In this document: positions 1 through 10,719 of the stretch, one piece after another
Numbering within the stretch: the first letter of the stretch is position 1
How the letters are laid out: every line of letters begins with the position of its first letter
NCBI GenBank assembly: GCA_014138095.1
Contig: JACGXE010000018.1
Span: forward strand, 24,729-88,728
Length of the DNA: 64,000 nucleotides
From: Ochrobactrum sp. RH2CCR150
Lineage (GTDB): Bacteria > Pseudomonadota > Alphaproteobacteria > Rhizobiales > Rhizobiaceae
Reading direction: 5' to 3'
Made by a program: the position numbers and the translations under genes
Notes under the pieces: model-generated
What the model was told of the DNA's origin: nothing
What the model saw: only the letters and a program-made list of their open reading frames with translations
Database searches by the model: none

Positions 1-99
1 GGGACGATTGGCGAGTATGGCGGCAAGTTCATTGGCTTCCCATGTGGCCTGCGCCGCACTGATGTTCCCGATTGCTTCTTCCCGATATAGTTTTGTCAT
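1..99 (-). CDS. Acyl-CoA mutase large subunit, N-terminal fragment (cut by window edge)
   Basis: Only the first 33 codons are inside the window. They read [14 protein letters not shown] and then a W-E-A-N-E segment, as at the N terminus of methylmalonyl-CoA / 2-hydroxyisobutyryl-CoA mutase large subunits. The ATG overlaps the stop of the MeaB-type GTPase gene by 4 bases, so the two are translationally coupled. With the separate B12-binding subunit at 1088-1534 this would be a split, HcmAB/IcmAB-style mutase rather than a one-chain MCM. The substrate cannot be told from so short a piece. The assignment rests mostly on the neighbours. Confidence 0.7.
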   Translation of the reverse strand, partial: MTKLYREEAIGNISAAQATWEANELAAILANRP

Positions 100-1087
100 T
101 TCAAAGCCTCTCTACGGCTGAGAAGAGTGCGTGCCGCCGTCTCCGGATCGTCTCGCCGCTCCAACACCGATTGCAGCAGGTTTTCGATCTCGGTTGCGCC
201 AGTTACGAAACGCTTGTGAAACAAGCGACGCGCGGCACCCAATATTCGTGTCATGCAGATTTTTCGTTGGCGGGCCGCAAGCTCGCCAGTGTTATTGAGA
301 TGAATCCAGTGCTGCTGGATCAGTTCTTTGAGATTGCTCACCTTGTCGCCTGTAACCGGGCTGACCGCGAAAACTGGAACAGTCCAGGATGTCTGTTCCG
401 CCGGTCCCCCTAGGGTCATCATGGCTTTCAGTGCCGCAAGTGTCGCGGCTGCCTCCGGCTTGTCCGCCTTGCTGACTGTATGGATATCGGCAATTTCCAG
501 AATGCCTGCCTTGATCGCCTGAACATCGTCACCAAGACCTGGTGCGGAAAGCACCACAACCGTGTGCGCCGCAGAAACGACTTCAACTTCATCTTGGCCG
601 ACACCAACGGTTTCGATAATGATCGGTGAATAGCCTGCGGCATCGAGCACATCGACAGCCTGTAAGGTGGCGGGTGCAAGCCCCCCCAGATGGCCGCGTG
701 TCGCCATGCTGCGGACGAATGCGTTGTTCGCCTGAGCATTGTCGCTCATGCGCACGCGGTCACCAAGGATCGCACCGCCGGAATAGGGACTGCTGGGGTC
801 TACTGCAACCACGCCGACCTTGTGACCGTCAGCGGCAAATGCCTTTATGAGTGCCGAAACGAGTGTCGATTTTCCAGCACCCGGTACACCGGTGATGCCA
901 ATGATATGAGCCTTACCCGCATGCCGGTAGATATCCGCCAATGCAGTACTTGCTTCGGCAATTCCTGTCTCGGCCCGCGAAATCATCCGGGCGATAGCCA
1001 GAATGTCTCCGGCAAGCACATCGGCGACGAATTCCTGCGATGGTCTGTAGGTGGCTTTCGTCCGTGTGGTGGCTTGAGCGACTGCTG

Positions 1088-1091
<4 letters not shown>
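96..1091 (-). CDS. meaB: MeaB/ArgK-type GTPase, acyl-CoA mutase chaperone
   Basis: 331 aa, the usual length for the family. It is a G3E P-loop GTPase that protects and reloads adenosylcobalamin-dependent acyl-CoA mutases. The Walker A motif GVPGAGKST is at residues 68-76, followed by [19 protein letters not shown], the MeaB signature, and an [14 protein letters not shown] switch region. NKxD is represented by SKAD. The gene overlaps the B12-binding subunit upstream and the mutase large subunit downstream by 4 bases each, so all three are made together. By family role it acts in the cytoplasm on the mutase encoded beside it. Confidence 0.93.
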
Positions 1092-2880
<1,789 letters not shown>

Positions 2881-2917
2881 TCAACAACCATTGCAGCTGG
2901 ATAGTTCCAAGTAAATT

Positions 2918-2942
2918 TGATAATCATGGCTTTGAGTTATCA
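2918..2942. promoter_or_regulatory. Dyad in dgdA/LysR divergent promoter, candidate operator
   Basis: TGATAA at 2918-2923 and TTATCA at 2937-2942 form a 6-bp inverted repeat in the 94-bp AT-rich gap between dgdA and the divergent LysR gene. It sits 12 bases before the LysR start, a usual place for LysR-type regulators to bind. The assignment is inferred from position and symmetry only. Confidence 0.4.
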
Positions 2943-2953
2943 GGAAAATTGAT

Positions 2954-3814
2954 ATGCAGGCATCCTTAGACCCCCGCTTGTTGCAGACATTTGTTCGCGC
3001 CGCACAAACCGGCTCGCTCAGCACGGCAGCGCTGCAGGTCGGGCGAACGCAATCGGCTGTGACCATGCAAATGCAGCGGCTTGAAGAGGCGCTTGGGCAA
3101 ACGCTTATGCATCGCAGCGGAAGCGGTGTTCGGCTCACGAGCGCGGGCGAAAAATTTCTCACCTATGCCGAGCGTATCTTGAAAGCACATGATGAAGCGC
3201 TTGCAGCTTTCTCAGATCGCGGTCTTAAGGGGTCCATCGTCTTTGGCTGCCCGGAAGACTATCTTCTGGCTTTCTTTCCTAAGATATTCAGGAGCTTTGG
3301 CACCAACCACGGCAATGTTGATATCAAGGTCGTCGCCGCGCCCACGGTCGAATTGCGTGGCCTGTTGCACTCGGGTCAGGTTGACCTAGCTTTAGTCTCG
3401 ACCCTCAACCCGAACGACGCCAGCGATGTCATCCGAACGGAGGCAATGGTCTGGGTCGGCGCGAAGGCAACACTGGAAGAACACGAGTTTGGCGACAGGA
3501 TACCGCTCGCATTGCCTGCTTCCAATGCGATGGATCACCGGGCGGCCTGTGAAGCCATGACCAAAGCCGGGCTGCAACATAGCATCTCTTACGCTAGTAA
3601 CAGCATTGCCGGCCTGATCGCGGTAGCGCGCTCGGGACTCGCTATCAGCGTGATGACCAAGAACGCGGTGCCGCCGGATCTCAATGTAATACGAGCGCCC
3701 ATGCCACCTCTCCCCGTGCTTGGCATGAAACTGACGCTCGCCAATGGTGAACTATCCGCGGCAACCGAGGCCTTCATGCATCATATCAGTACAAGCCTCA
3801 GTACAACTAGTTAA
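2954..3814 (+). CDS. LysR-family regulator divergent from dgdA (DgdR-like)
   Basis: 286 aa. The N-terminal winged HTH is typical (LLQTFVRAAQTGSLSTAALQVGRTQSAVTMQMQRLEEALG), followed by a periplasmic-binding-protein-like effector domain (GSIVFGCPEDY at about residue 93). It is divergently transcribed from dgdA, the arrangement of the DgdR repressor and dgdA in Burkholderia cepacia. A role in controlling the dgdA-mutase operon is therefore likely, with a dialkylglycine or its product as effector. Orthology to DgdR is inferred from context, not shown. Confidence 0.85.
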   Translation: MQASLDPRLLQTFVRAAQTGSLSTAALQVGRTQSAVTMQMQRLEEALGQTLMHRSGSGVRLTSAGEKFLTYAERILKAHDEALAAFSDRGLKGSIVFGCPEDYLLAFFPKIFRSFGTNHGNVDIKVVAAPTVELRGLLHSGQVDLALVSTLNPNDASDVIRTEAMVWVGAKATLEEHEFGDRIPLALPASNAMDHRAACEAMTKAGLQHSISYASNSIAGLIAVARSGLAISVMTKNAVPPDLNVIRAPMPPLPVLGMKLTLANGELSAATEAFMHHISTSLSTTS

Positions 3815-3931
3815 GCGTCCTTATGGACCTACACGAAATCATCTTGCAGATTTCATGATTGCTTTTTGACGCGACGATTAGGTAGCGTGAATCGCTGACC
3901 TTGCCGCGCAAAACGAATTTCAACCGCACCT

Positions 3932-3944
3932 GATTGCCAGTCAA
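3932..3944 (+). repeat. 13-bp dispersed motif, copy A
   Basis: GATTGCCAGTCAA lies in the convergent gap between the LysR gene and livF. Exact or one-mismatch copies occur at 32615, 47926, 59581 and 63288, with a shorter match at 22570. The core GA-TG-CA-TC is a loose palindrome. Function unknown. Confidence 0.6.
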
Positions 3945-4060
3945 CATTTGGGAAGGCTGCGAGAACTGGCCAAAAGTATGTGCCTGTGATCACTGAAGTG
4001 ACACGCACCCGAACTTTTGAACACTTACGATCTTGTTCAATCGAATGGATGTCGATGCTT

Positions 4061-4780
4061 TCATTCGACATGACCACCAAGATACAAAGCTCTCATTGCC
4101 GGGTCGGCGAGGAGATCGCGAGCAGATGCATGGATTGCCACCTGTCCCAGTGATAACACATAGGCACGGTCGGCCACGTTGAGCGCCTCAAAAGCGTTCT
4201 GCTCAACCATGACGATGCATAAGCCTTGAGTGTCACGAATATAGGCGATAGCGTCGAAAACCTCATGCAACATCAGGGGCGACAATCCGGCAGAGGGTTC
4301 GTCAAGAAGAAGGATCTCCGGACCAGCCATGAGCGCGCGGGCGAGCGAGAGGATCTGACGCTCGCCGCCGGACAGTGCGGACGCCTTGCGATTTTGCTTC
4401 GATGCCAATGCTGGGTATTGTGTCATCAGCGCCTCGTAACGCTTTCCCGCGATATCACGATCCAACGCCCGAGAGCCGAGCCTCAGATTTTCGCCAACGG
4501 TCAACGTACCAAAAACATTGTCCGTCTGCGGCACATAGCCCACCCTATGGTGGCGGACTTTGTTGTGAATGGGAACCGCACTGACATCGCTGCCATGCAT
4601 TGTCACCACACCAGCCCGGGGCTTCAAATACCCGGCGATAGTCTTCAGCAGTGTGGATTTTCCACAGCCGTTCGGGCCGAGTATCGTCACGATTTCACGC
4701 TGACTGGCCGTAATGGAAATCCCGTTCAGGATATCAGCACCATCGCCATAACCGGCGCGCAAGTCTTGAGCGTCGATCAT
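4061..4780 (-). CDS. livF: Branched-chain amino acid-type ABC transporter ATPase LivF
   Basis: 239 aa. It has Walker A GPNGCGKST (about residues 34-42), signature ALSGGERQ, Walker B ILLLDEPSAGL and the family's VMVEQNAFEAL switch region. It is the last gene of a livK-H-M-G-F order, overlapping livG by 4 bases. With LivG it powers import across the inner membrane. The whole set lies downstream of a catabolic operon, so the true substrate is probably that operon's amino acid-like or acid substrate rather than leucine. A good dedicated terminator was not seen. Confidence 0.92.
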   Translation of the reverse strand: MIDAQDLRAGYGDGADILNGISITASQREIVTILGPNGCGKSTLLKTIAGYLKPRAGVVTMHGSDVSAVPIHNKVRHHRVGYVPQTDNVFGTLTVGENLRLGSRALDRDIAGKRYEALMTQYPALASKQNRKASALSGGERQILSLARALMAGPEILLLDEPSAGLSPLMLHEVFDAIAYIRDTQGLCIVMVEQNAFEALNVADRAYVLSLGQVAIHASARDLLADPAMRALYLGGHVE

Positions 4781-5526
4781 TGCACCATTCCCCCTTTTTC
4801 GACGGCTTTACCGAGATAGGCCTCAACGACGCGCGGATTGTGTTCCAGCTCGCCCGGTGCGCAATCGACGATAATCTCACCCCGATCCAGCACGATGCAA
4901 CGGGTACATAATTCGCGGATGAAGATCATGTCGTGCTCGACCACCAGGCAAGCCCCACCACGTGCTACGTAATGTCGGAGCACGGCGATGAGTTCTGACC
5001 GGAGCGACACATGCACACCGGCCGTCGGCTCATCAAGGCAAAGGAGCTTTGGATTGGAGCGCAGTGCCGCCGCTACCGAAAGTAGTTTCTTCTGGCCGCC
5101 CGAGAGGGCGCTGGCTGCATTGTCCGCAACATGCGAGAGCTTGAATTCCTCCAGCAGCGCGTCAATCTCCTGGCCGTAGGAGACGGTTGCGAAGCGACCG
5201 CCCTCATCGCGCCTGCCGGCTTTCAGCACCTCACGCACTGTCATCCGATGCGGCATAGAGGGGAGCTGGAATGTCCGCACCAGACCAAGATCCGTGATCG
5301 TCTGTATTCGCGCGTCGGAGATGTTCTGTCCGGCGAAGGTGACTTTTCCCGCAGTTCGAGGGAGAAAGCCGGAAATTGCATTGAGCGCCGTGCTCTTACC
5401 AGAGCCGTTTGGTCCCAGTAGACCGACGATCTCGCCCTGTCGGACTGAGAAGGAGACGTTCTCGAGCACTTTGAACAGGCCAAAGGATACGGCAAGACCA
5501 TCGACGTTAAGAAGATCAGCATCCAT
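4777..5526 (-). CDS. livG: Branched-chain amino acid-type ABC transporter ATPase LivG
   Basis: 249 aa. It has Walker A GPNGSGKST, a Q-loop in VRTFQLPSMPHRMTVREVL, signature ALSGGQKKLLSVAAAL, Walker B LLCLDEPTAGVH and the H-loop in VVEHDM. The C-terminal PRVVEAYLG ending is characteristic of LivG. The gene overlaps livM by 11 bases and livF by 4. It is the second ATPase of the importer. Confidence 0.92.
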   Translation of the reverse strand: MDADLLNVDGLAVSFGLFKVLENVSFSVRQGEIVGLLGPNGSGKSTALNAISGFLPRTAGKVTFAGQNISDARIQTITDLGLVRTFQLPSMPHRMTVREVLKAGRRDEGGRFATVSYGQEIDALLEEFKLSHVADNAASALSGGQKKLLSVAAALRSNPKLLCLDEPTAGVHVSLRSELIAVLRHYVARGGACLVVEHDMIFIRELCTRCIVLDRGEIIVDCAPGELEHNPRVVEAYLGKAVEKGGMVQ

Positions 5527-6406
5527 GAGTACCTCCTATACGCTCGGGGAAGATTCCTTGCGGACGAAGGAGAAGGAAGGCCAGGATTACCCCTCCGGTC
5601 AACAGGAGGCGAGCCGCCGCGACGAAGTCCGAAGGCAACTCAAAATAGTCTTTCACGAAAGGCACATAGGCCATCATGAATTGCATAGCGAAGGCTCCAG
5701 CGATGACACCTTTATTGTTCGCAATGCCGCCGACGATGATCATGGACCAGATCAGGAACGTCTCTGGAGCGACCAGTAATTCCGGTCCAACGAAGCTGAG
5801 GTAATGTGCGTATAGCACACCCGCGAGCGCTGCGATCATCGAGGTAATCACCATGATGATCGAGCGCATGCCGTCGATATCATAGCCAAGCGCCCGCGCG
5901 AACTGGGGCTCCTCGCGCATAAGCTTCACGCCTAGTCCGAAATTCGATTTCATCAGTCGGTCACTAAGCCACCAAACAAACAGCAGAAGTCCAAAGAACA
6001 ATGCCAACCGGGCAAATCCGTCCCATGGGCGTACCTCGGCAAACAGGGTTGGTAGTCCGGCGATCCCCTGCGCGCCTCCGGTGACCCCTTCAAGATTGGT
6101 TGCGAAAATTCTGACAATCTCCGCGATAGAAAGCGTCGCGATCCCCCAGTAGTCCGAAGACAGCTTGCGCCCGATCCGCGCAAATATCAAACCCAACAGC
6201 GCAGCCATGCACAAGGCGAACGGGAGACTGGCAGCTACGGGAAAGCCGAAGCGATGCACAAGGCCAGCGCCGTAAACGCCGCAACCGAACATGGCGACCA
6301 AACCGAAATTCATCAGCCCGGCATAGCCCGCCTGAAGATTGAGGCTGAGTGCAAGGATTGCATAGATGCAGGAAATCGAGGCGACATGGACGAGAAAATC
6401 AGACAC
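5516..6406 (-). CDS. livM: Branched-chain amino acid-type ABC permease LivM
   Basis: 296 aa, strongly hydrophobic with about eight to nine predicted membrane segments. N-terminal LALSLNLQAGYAGLMNFGLVAMFGCGVYGAG is the classic LivM signature, and GPELLVAPETFLIWSMIIVGGIANNKGVIAGA is the conserved ATPase-contact loop. Overlaps with livH (8 bases) and livG show co-translation. Confidence 0.92.
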   Translation of the reverse strand: MSDFLVHVASISCIYAILALSLNLQAGYAGLMNFGLVAMFGCGVYGAGLVHRFGFPVAASLPFALCMAALLGLIFARIGRKLSSDYWGIATLSIAEIVRIFATNLEGVTGGAQGIAGLPTLFAEVRPWDGFARLALFFGLLLFVWWLSDRLMKSNFGLGVKLMREEPQFARALGYDIDGMRSIIMVITSMIAALAGVLYAHYLSFVGPELLVAPETFLIWSMIIVGGIANNKGVIAGAFAMQFMMAYVPFVKDYFELPSDFVAAARLLLTGGVILAFLLLRPQGIFPERIGGTHGC

Positions 6407-7292
6407 GAGTCACCTCGCTGACAAAGATGCCCCTCGGGCGGAACAGCAGAACTGCGATGAGCAGGGCGAAGGACGCCGCCGGCGCATAGCTTGCCGGGAG
6501 GAAGAAGAACTCCTCACCGACAATTGGGCCAAGATTGACGTTGGTGATGAGCGTTTCGGCTGCTGCGATAACGACAGCGCCAACAACAGCACCGAATGCA
6601 TTGCCCAAACCACCGAGAATGGCGGCTGCGAAGACAGATAGAAGCATGTTGGTTCCCATATCGATGCTGACAGAACCACGCAGGGCGAGCATCGAACCAC
6701 CAAGGCCCGCCAACACTCCGGACAGGATGATAACGAAGCCAGTCACCCGACGGTTATTGATCCCCGTGGCGGCTGCGAGCACTGGATTGGTCGATACGGC
6801 GCGCATTTCCCTTCCCAGTGGCGTGCGGAAGAGAAGCAGAGCAAAGCCGACGAGGATCACCGCCGTCAAACCGAGGGTGATGAATTGCATTTCGGTGATA
6901 CGCACGCCGAGGAAGCGGGTGGCAGGGGTAACGGGAACGGAAAACCGCCGGGCCGCCGGACCAAAGCCCAACAGAAAGATCGCGGAAAGCACCATGCTTA
7001 AGGCCAAAGACCCAATCAGGGCGATAGCCGGGTCGCGGCGCAAAAGGCGCTCAAAAAGCAGCTGGTTGAAGATCTGTGCGAGGAACCCCACCAGCAGCGC
7101 AGAAACCATGATGGAGAGGATGAGAGGAACACCTATCTTTTGGAGCATCATACCCACAAATGCACCAACAACTGCATATTGCACCAAGGCAACATTCGGA
7201 AACCGGATCAAGGAATAAACCGCGCTGAGCGCCACAGCGATCAAGGCTAGATCCACTGCCCTGAACAGCACATCGAAAAGAAACTGTATCAT
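6399..7292 (-). CDS. livH: Branched-chain amino acid-type ABC permease LivH
   Basis: 297 aa from the ATG at 7292 (MIQFLFDVLFRAVDLALIAVALSAVYSLIRFPN). That start has a GGAAGG ribosome site five bases ahead; an upstream in-frame extension is not protein-like and was dropped. About eight membrane segments. The GDMGTNMLLSVFAAAILGGLGNAFGAVVGA-type region is the conserved EAA-like loop, here beginning SIDMGTNMLLSVFAAAILGG. It pairs with LivM to form the channel. Confidence 0.9.
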   Translation of the reverse strand: MIQFLFDVLFRAVDLALIAVALSAVYSLIRFPNVALVQYAVVGAFVGMMLQKIGVPLILSIMVSALLVGFLAQIFNQLLFERLLRRDPAIALIGSLALSMVLSAIFLLGFGPAARRFSVPVTPATRFLGVRITEMQFITLGLTAVILVGFALLLFRTPLGREMRAVSTNPVLAAATGINNRRVTGFVIILSGVLAGLGGSMLALRGSVSIDMGTNMLLSVFAAAILGGLGNAFGAVVGAVVIAAAETLITNVNLGPIVGEEFFFLPASYAPAASFALLIAVLLFRPRGIFVSEVTRV

Positions 7293-7347
7293 GCGAACCT
7301 TCCGCCACTGTCGGCCCGGGCGGATCGCCGTCCAGGCCGAACCACTG

Positions 7348-8451
7348 TTACTCGACGCGGGTCGGTTTGCCGTCCTTGACCACCAGCTTCTGATAGGGTT
7401 GCCAGACGCGTTGTCCATCATCGTCCAGCTTGATCTCGCCGGTGACCCCCGAAATACCTTCAGCCCCGACCTTCCTGATACCATCGATAACGGCGGCGCG
7501 GTCTGTGCTGCCCGCCTTGTTCAATGCCGCTGCTGCAAACAGAATCGTGTCATGAGCATAGCCGCTCCAGGCCGATGCAAAGGCCTGACCGTAGGCAGCT
7601 TCATAGGACTTGAGATAGCTGTCGTTACCAGCTGCAGTGTAGTCAACGTCCATACCGAAGAGCCCTTCCTTGAACTCGGCAGGCGTGTCCGCGTCATGCA
7701 TAGTCATCTGGATCGAATACCACGGCTTTTCATCCCGAAGACCCAGTTCATAGGCCTCTTGAACGATTAAACCACCATCCGCGCCATAAGCTGTGAACAC
7801 ATATGCGTCGGGTTTCGAGGTTTCAGCTTGCTGTAGCTCGCGTTTGTACGACGTCTGACCCGACGTATAAATGATTGTCGTCGATATCTCGCCGCCCATT
7901 TCCTTGAACTGACGCTCGAAGTTCGAGGCGATGCCTTGTCCGAACGCATTGTTCATCGCCATCAGGGCAACCTTCTTCCAGCCATGGGCAAGCACGTCCT
8001 CGGCAGCGAACTTGGTGGAGACGTTGTCGAGGCCGACCATCGAAAAGGAGGTTGCGCCGATGTTGCGCACCAGACCGGAAGTCGAGACAGCATTAATGTG
8101 GGGGAAGCCCTCCCCAACCAGATACTGGCCGAGCGGAATTGTGATCCCTGAAGAATATTCACCAATTACCAGCGCAACCTTGTCGACGGAAACGAGCTTG
8201 CGTGCAGCATCAATCGCACGTTGCGGGTTGTTGCCTGAATCTTCATAGATGATCCGCAGCGGCTCGCCGAGAACACCGCCTTTGGCATTTATCTCCTTGA
8301 GCGCAAGCTCCATGCCGCGTCGCAAATCCTCGCCGCCGCTGGCATTGACACCCGAAAGCGGCAGCACAGTGCCGATCACAACATCTGCCTGCGCGGGCAT
8401 CGCCGCCCCCAAAAATGCAGCAGCTGAAAAGAAGCGTATCACCGATTTCAT
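7348..8451 (-). CDS. LivK-type periplasmic substrate-binding protein
   Basis: 367 aa from the ATG at 8451, which has AAAGGGG seven bases upstream. The N terminus MKSVIRFFSAAAFLGAAMPAQA is a signal peptide. The mature part begins VVIGTVLPLSGVNASGGEDLRRGMELALKEINAKGGVLG, a typical type I periplasmic binding fold. The gene is first of livKHMGF and follows the pxpC-like gene after a 481-bp gap that may hold its own promoter. The substrate is unknown; context suggests the compound broken down by the upstream operon. Confidence 0.9.
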   Translation of the reverse strand: MKSVIRFFSAAAFLGAAMPAQADVVIGTVLPLSGVNASGGEDLRRGMELALKEINAKGGVLGEPLRIIYEDSGNNPQRAIDAARKLVSVDKVALVIGEYSSGITIPLGQYLVGEGFPHINAVSTSGLVRNIGATSFSMVGLDNVSTKFAAEDVLAHGWKKVALMAMNNAFGQGIASNFERQFKEMGGEISTTIIYTSGQTSYKRELQQAETSKPDAYVFTAYGADGGLIVQEAYELGLRDEKPWYSIQMTMHDADTPAEFKEGLFGMDVDYTAAGNDSYLKSYEAAYGQAFASAWSGYAHDTILFAAAALNKAGSTDRAAVIDGIRKVGAEGISGVTGEIKLDDDGQRVWQPYQKLVVKDGKPTRVE

Positions 8452-8932
8452 ATTTGTCCCCTTTTGCTTGTTGTTCATCGGCCCACTTTGGTGTGGTGCC
8501 GCGTAACCCGCTGCGCACGCAGCTCCACTCCCGATGACGAGCGTCATCAGTCGTGCTGTCGTTCTCAACGAAGAGCGATAAAACTGTATGGATGATACGC
8601 AGGTACTGGCCTGACGCTCGTCCCCTCTGTTATTGAAGCCGTTCCAGCTACTTTTTCTTGAATGTAATGTCGCCGGGATACAGCGTTCGCAAAACTATAA
8701 TCCTGCGATAAGCGCTATACCCACATTGTATCCCTCAAGGCGTATTTCGACATAGGTCGACAGCGTTCCCTCGCTCACGACCAATGAGCGCCCGTACTGG
8801 AGTCAATTTCAAAGATTGGCGCAGAGCCAGTCCTACCAAGTGTCGCGTGCAATCTCTCAGCCCAGCTCAAACTATCTGAGCCGGGCCATGTCTAAGAGAG
8901 CCGTAGCAACACCAACTTGATATCGCGAAGGG
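8452..8932. other. Non-coding gap between pxpC and the liv genes
   Basis: No supported gene. At 8861-8885 there is a hairpin (CCC-A-GCTCA, seven-base loop, TGAGC-C-GGG) just beyond the pxpC stop on the minus strand. It lacks a U-tract, so it is an uncertain terminator. A dyad TCGAC/GTCGA is at 8748-8761. The rest probably carries the livK promoter; I could not place it. Confidence 0.5.
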
Positions 8933-9940
8933 TCAATCGGCCTTTACAACGCCGTCGATCAGGTTCTCGGACATCAGGCGCTGTGCAAGAGTGCCGCGCG
9001 CCTTTGAGATTGCCCGTTGATAGATCTCATTTCCTCTTGCGGCCATGCGCGCAATGTTCACAGCTTCAGCAGGCGTCACCGCTCGGAAGTGTATAGGCTC
9101 GCGGGGCCGAAGCTGGACAAATGCATCGAGGTCGCATTCGAGAACCGTCGCAATCTTGGGGTAACCGCCGGTGGTCTGATGGTCCGACAGAAGCACGGTT
9201 GCCACACCATCTCCGGCGACCTGCACCGAGCCGCGCATGATCGGCTCCGACGGCATGTCGAGCGTAGATTGCGGCGGTATGGCCGGACCCGCGAGACGCA
9301 CGCCCATGCGATCCCAGGCATCCGTCATCCGCCAGCCGTCGGATAAAAAACTTGCAATCGCTTCTGGACTGAAGAAACGCTGTTGCGGTCCCATTGTCAC
9401 CCGCACCTCCTTTGGAGGGCGGGCAGAAATTGGACATGGTATCGGACCCTCGTGCTCCTCGCGCCAGCCGGCGTCCAGAACATGCAATCGCTGACCAGAT
9501 GTCAGACGTCCACTACCGAATCCCGACATCGCATGGGTCGCAGCGCTGCCCAGCCATTGCGACACCTCAAGCCTGCCAGCAAGCGCGAGATAGCTCCAGC
9601 TCCCCCATGGACCGGGACGGATGGTCAGCTTTTCACCCGCTTTCAAGGTCGCGATGCTCCAGGATCCGCGTTTTTGTCCAGAATGTTCAACGACGAACCC
9701 GCCACCAGCCACGGCAAAGCTAACGATGCCGGTGAGGCACTCCAGGGTCAGCCCGCCCATGGAAATCTCAATGCCCGGCGCGTCTGGCGCATTTCCGAGA
9801 GCCACGTTCGCAGCAACAAAAGAATTGCGGTCCAGAGGTCCCGATCGGGGAACGCCATAGCGCATCATGCCGGGACGGCCGCCATCTTGCACCGAAACAT
9901 GTGGGCCAGCAAAGCTAACGGACAGGACTGCCTCACTCAT
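8933..9940 (-). CDS. pxpC: 5-oxoprolinase subunit C-like (biotin-dependent carboxyltransferase fold)
   Basis: 335 aa, KipA/allophanate-hydrolase subunit 2 family. Seen: SVSFAGPHVSVQDGGRPGMMRYGVPRSGPLD near the N terminus, the hallmark of this family, and LSDHQTTGGYPKIATV in the C-terminal part. With PxpA and PxpB, such proteins hydrolyse 5-oxoproline to glutamate with ATP. It overlaps pxpB by 4 bases. In this operon the trio may instead open another lactam or cyclic amide made by the pathway; that is inference. Confidence 0.85.
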   Translation of the reverse strand: MSEAVLSVSFAGPHVSVQDGGRPGMMRYGVPRSGPLDRNSFVAANVALGNAPDAPGIEISMGGLTLECLTGIVSFAVAGGGFVVEHSGQKRGSWSIATLKAGEKLTIRPGPWGSWSYLALAGRLEVSQWLGSAATHAMSGFGSGRLTSGQRLHVLDAGWREEHEGPIPCPISARPPKEVRVTMGPQQRFFSPEAIASFLSDGWRMTDAWDRMGVRLAGPAIPPQSTLDMPSEPIMRGSVQVAGDGVATVLLSDHQTTGGYPKIATVLECDLDAFVQLRPREPIHFRAVTPAEAVNIARMAARGNEIYQRAISKARGTLAQRLMSENLIDGVVKAD

Positions 9941-10695
9941 GCGCCTGTCCCCGCATCATACTCCGCCCGGCTTATGCGGCGAAATCGAACTTGGTCTCCA
10001 ACATCGAAAAGGAACGGCCTGTCGTCGTTGCCGGTCAGAATGCGGGTGGAAGAGCGGCCGATGATCCACCAGCCGGTCGGCATAGTGATCGTCGAGACCA
10101 GGCATTGCGGACCCGCGATCAGCACGCTGCCCGCTGCAACCCCGCGCACAGCCGCTGGCTTGCGCGGCAGATGGATCGTCTCTGGAACACCGGCAAGATA
10201 GGCATAACCTGGTGCAAAGCCATACATGAAGACATCGTATCGCCCTGCCAGATGCGCAGCGATCACCGCGTCTCGCCCAAGACCACTCATATCCGCGACA
10301 ACATCGAGATCAGGTGACAAATCATCGTCGTAACAGACGAGAACTTCGCGGAACGCGGGTTTTGCAGCACCGACGTTGGCGCGCCCAAGCAAATGTCGCG
10401 TCGCGCGTTCCGCCACCGCATGATCGATCAATAGCGGATCGAAGCGAATGAGAATTCCGGCGTAAGCCGGAACGGCTTCGAGAAACCCGTCAAACGGTTC
10501 CGCCGCCAGCGCGTTGTCGAGCCGCAGAACCGCGTCATGAATATCGTGGTCGATCCGGTCGCCAAACTCGACAAGCAGGCTGTGTTCGGCGATGTGACTG
10601 TAGAAGGGATAGGAGCGCTCGAAACCGGAAACGTCGTGCACGTCAAGCAGCTCCCCGGTGAAGCGCAACCGCATTGGCAACAATGGACCGGGCAA
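9937..10695 (-). CDS. pxpB: 5-oxoprolinase subunit B-like (KipI family)
   Basis: 252 aa from a TTG at 10695 with AAAGGA six bases ahead; an ATG at 10674 (245 aa) is the alternative. Family motifs: HSLLVEFGDRID, VPAYAGILIRFDP, VYGFAPGYAYLAG seen here as MYGFAPGYAYLAGVPETIHLPRK, and TPTGW seen as MPTGWWIIG. It carries about 25 residues more at the N terminus than usual. It forms a complex with PxpC, which it overlaps. Confidence 0.85.
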   Translation of the reverse strand: MPGPLLPMRLRFTGELLDVHDVSGFERSYPFYSHIAEHSLLVEFGDRIDHDIHDAVLRLDNALAAEPFDGFLEAVPAYAGILIRFDPLLIDHAVAERATRHLLGRANVGAAKPAFREVLVCYDDDLSPDLDVVADMSGLGRDAVIAAHLAGRYDVFMYGFAPGYAYLAGVPETIHLPRKPAAVRGVAAGSVLIAGPQCLVSTITMPTGWWIIGRSSTRILTGNDDRPFLFDVGDQVRFRRISRAEYDAGTGA

Positions 10696-10719
10696 ACAAA
10701 TATCCTTTGGCCATTGTCT

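Noticed and set aside
3853..4080. 75-codon minus-strand open frame between the LysR gene and livF
   Set aside because: It overlaps livF, has no clear ribosome site or family features, and contains the intergenic 13-bp motif, so it is probably non-coding.
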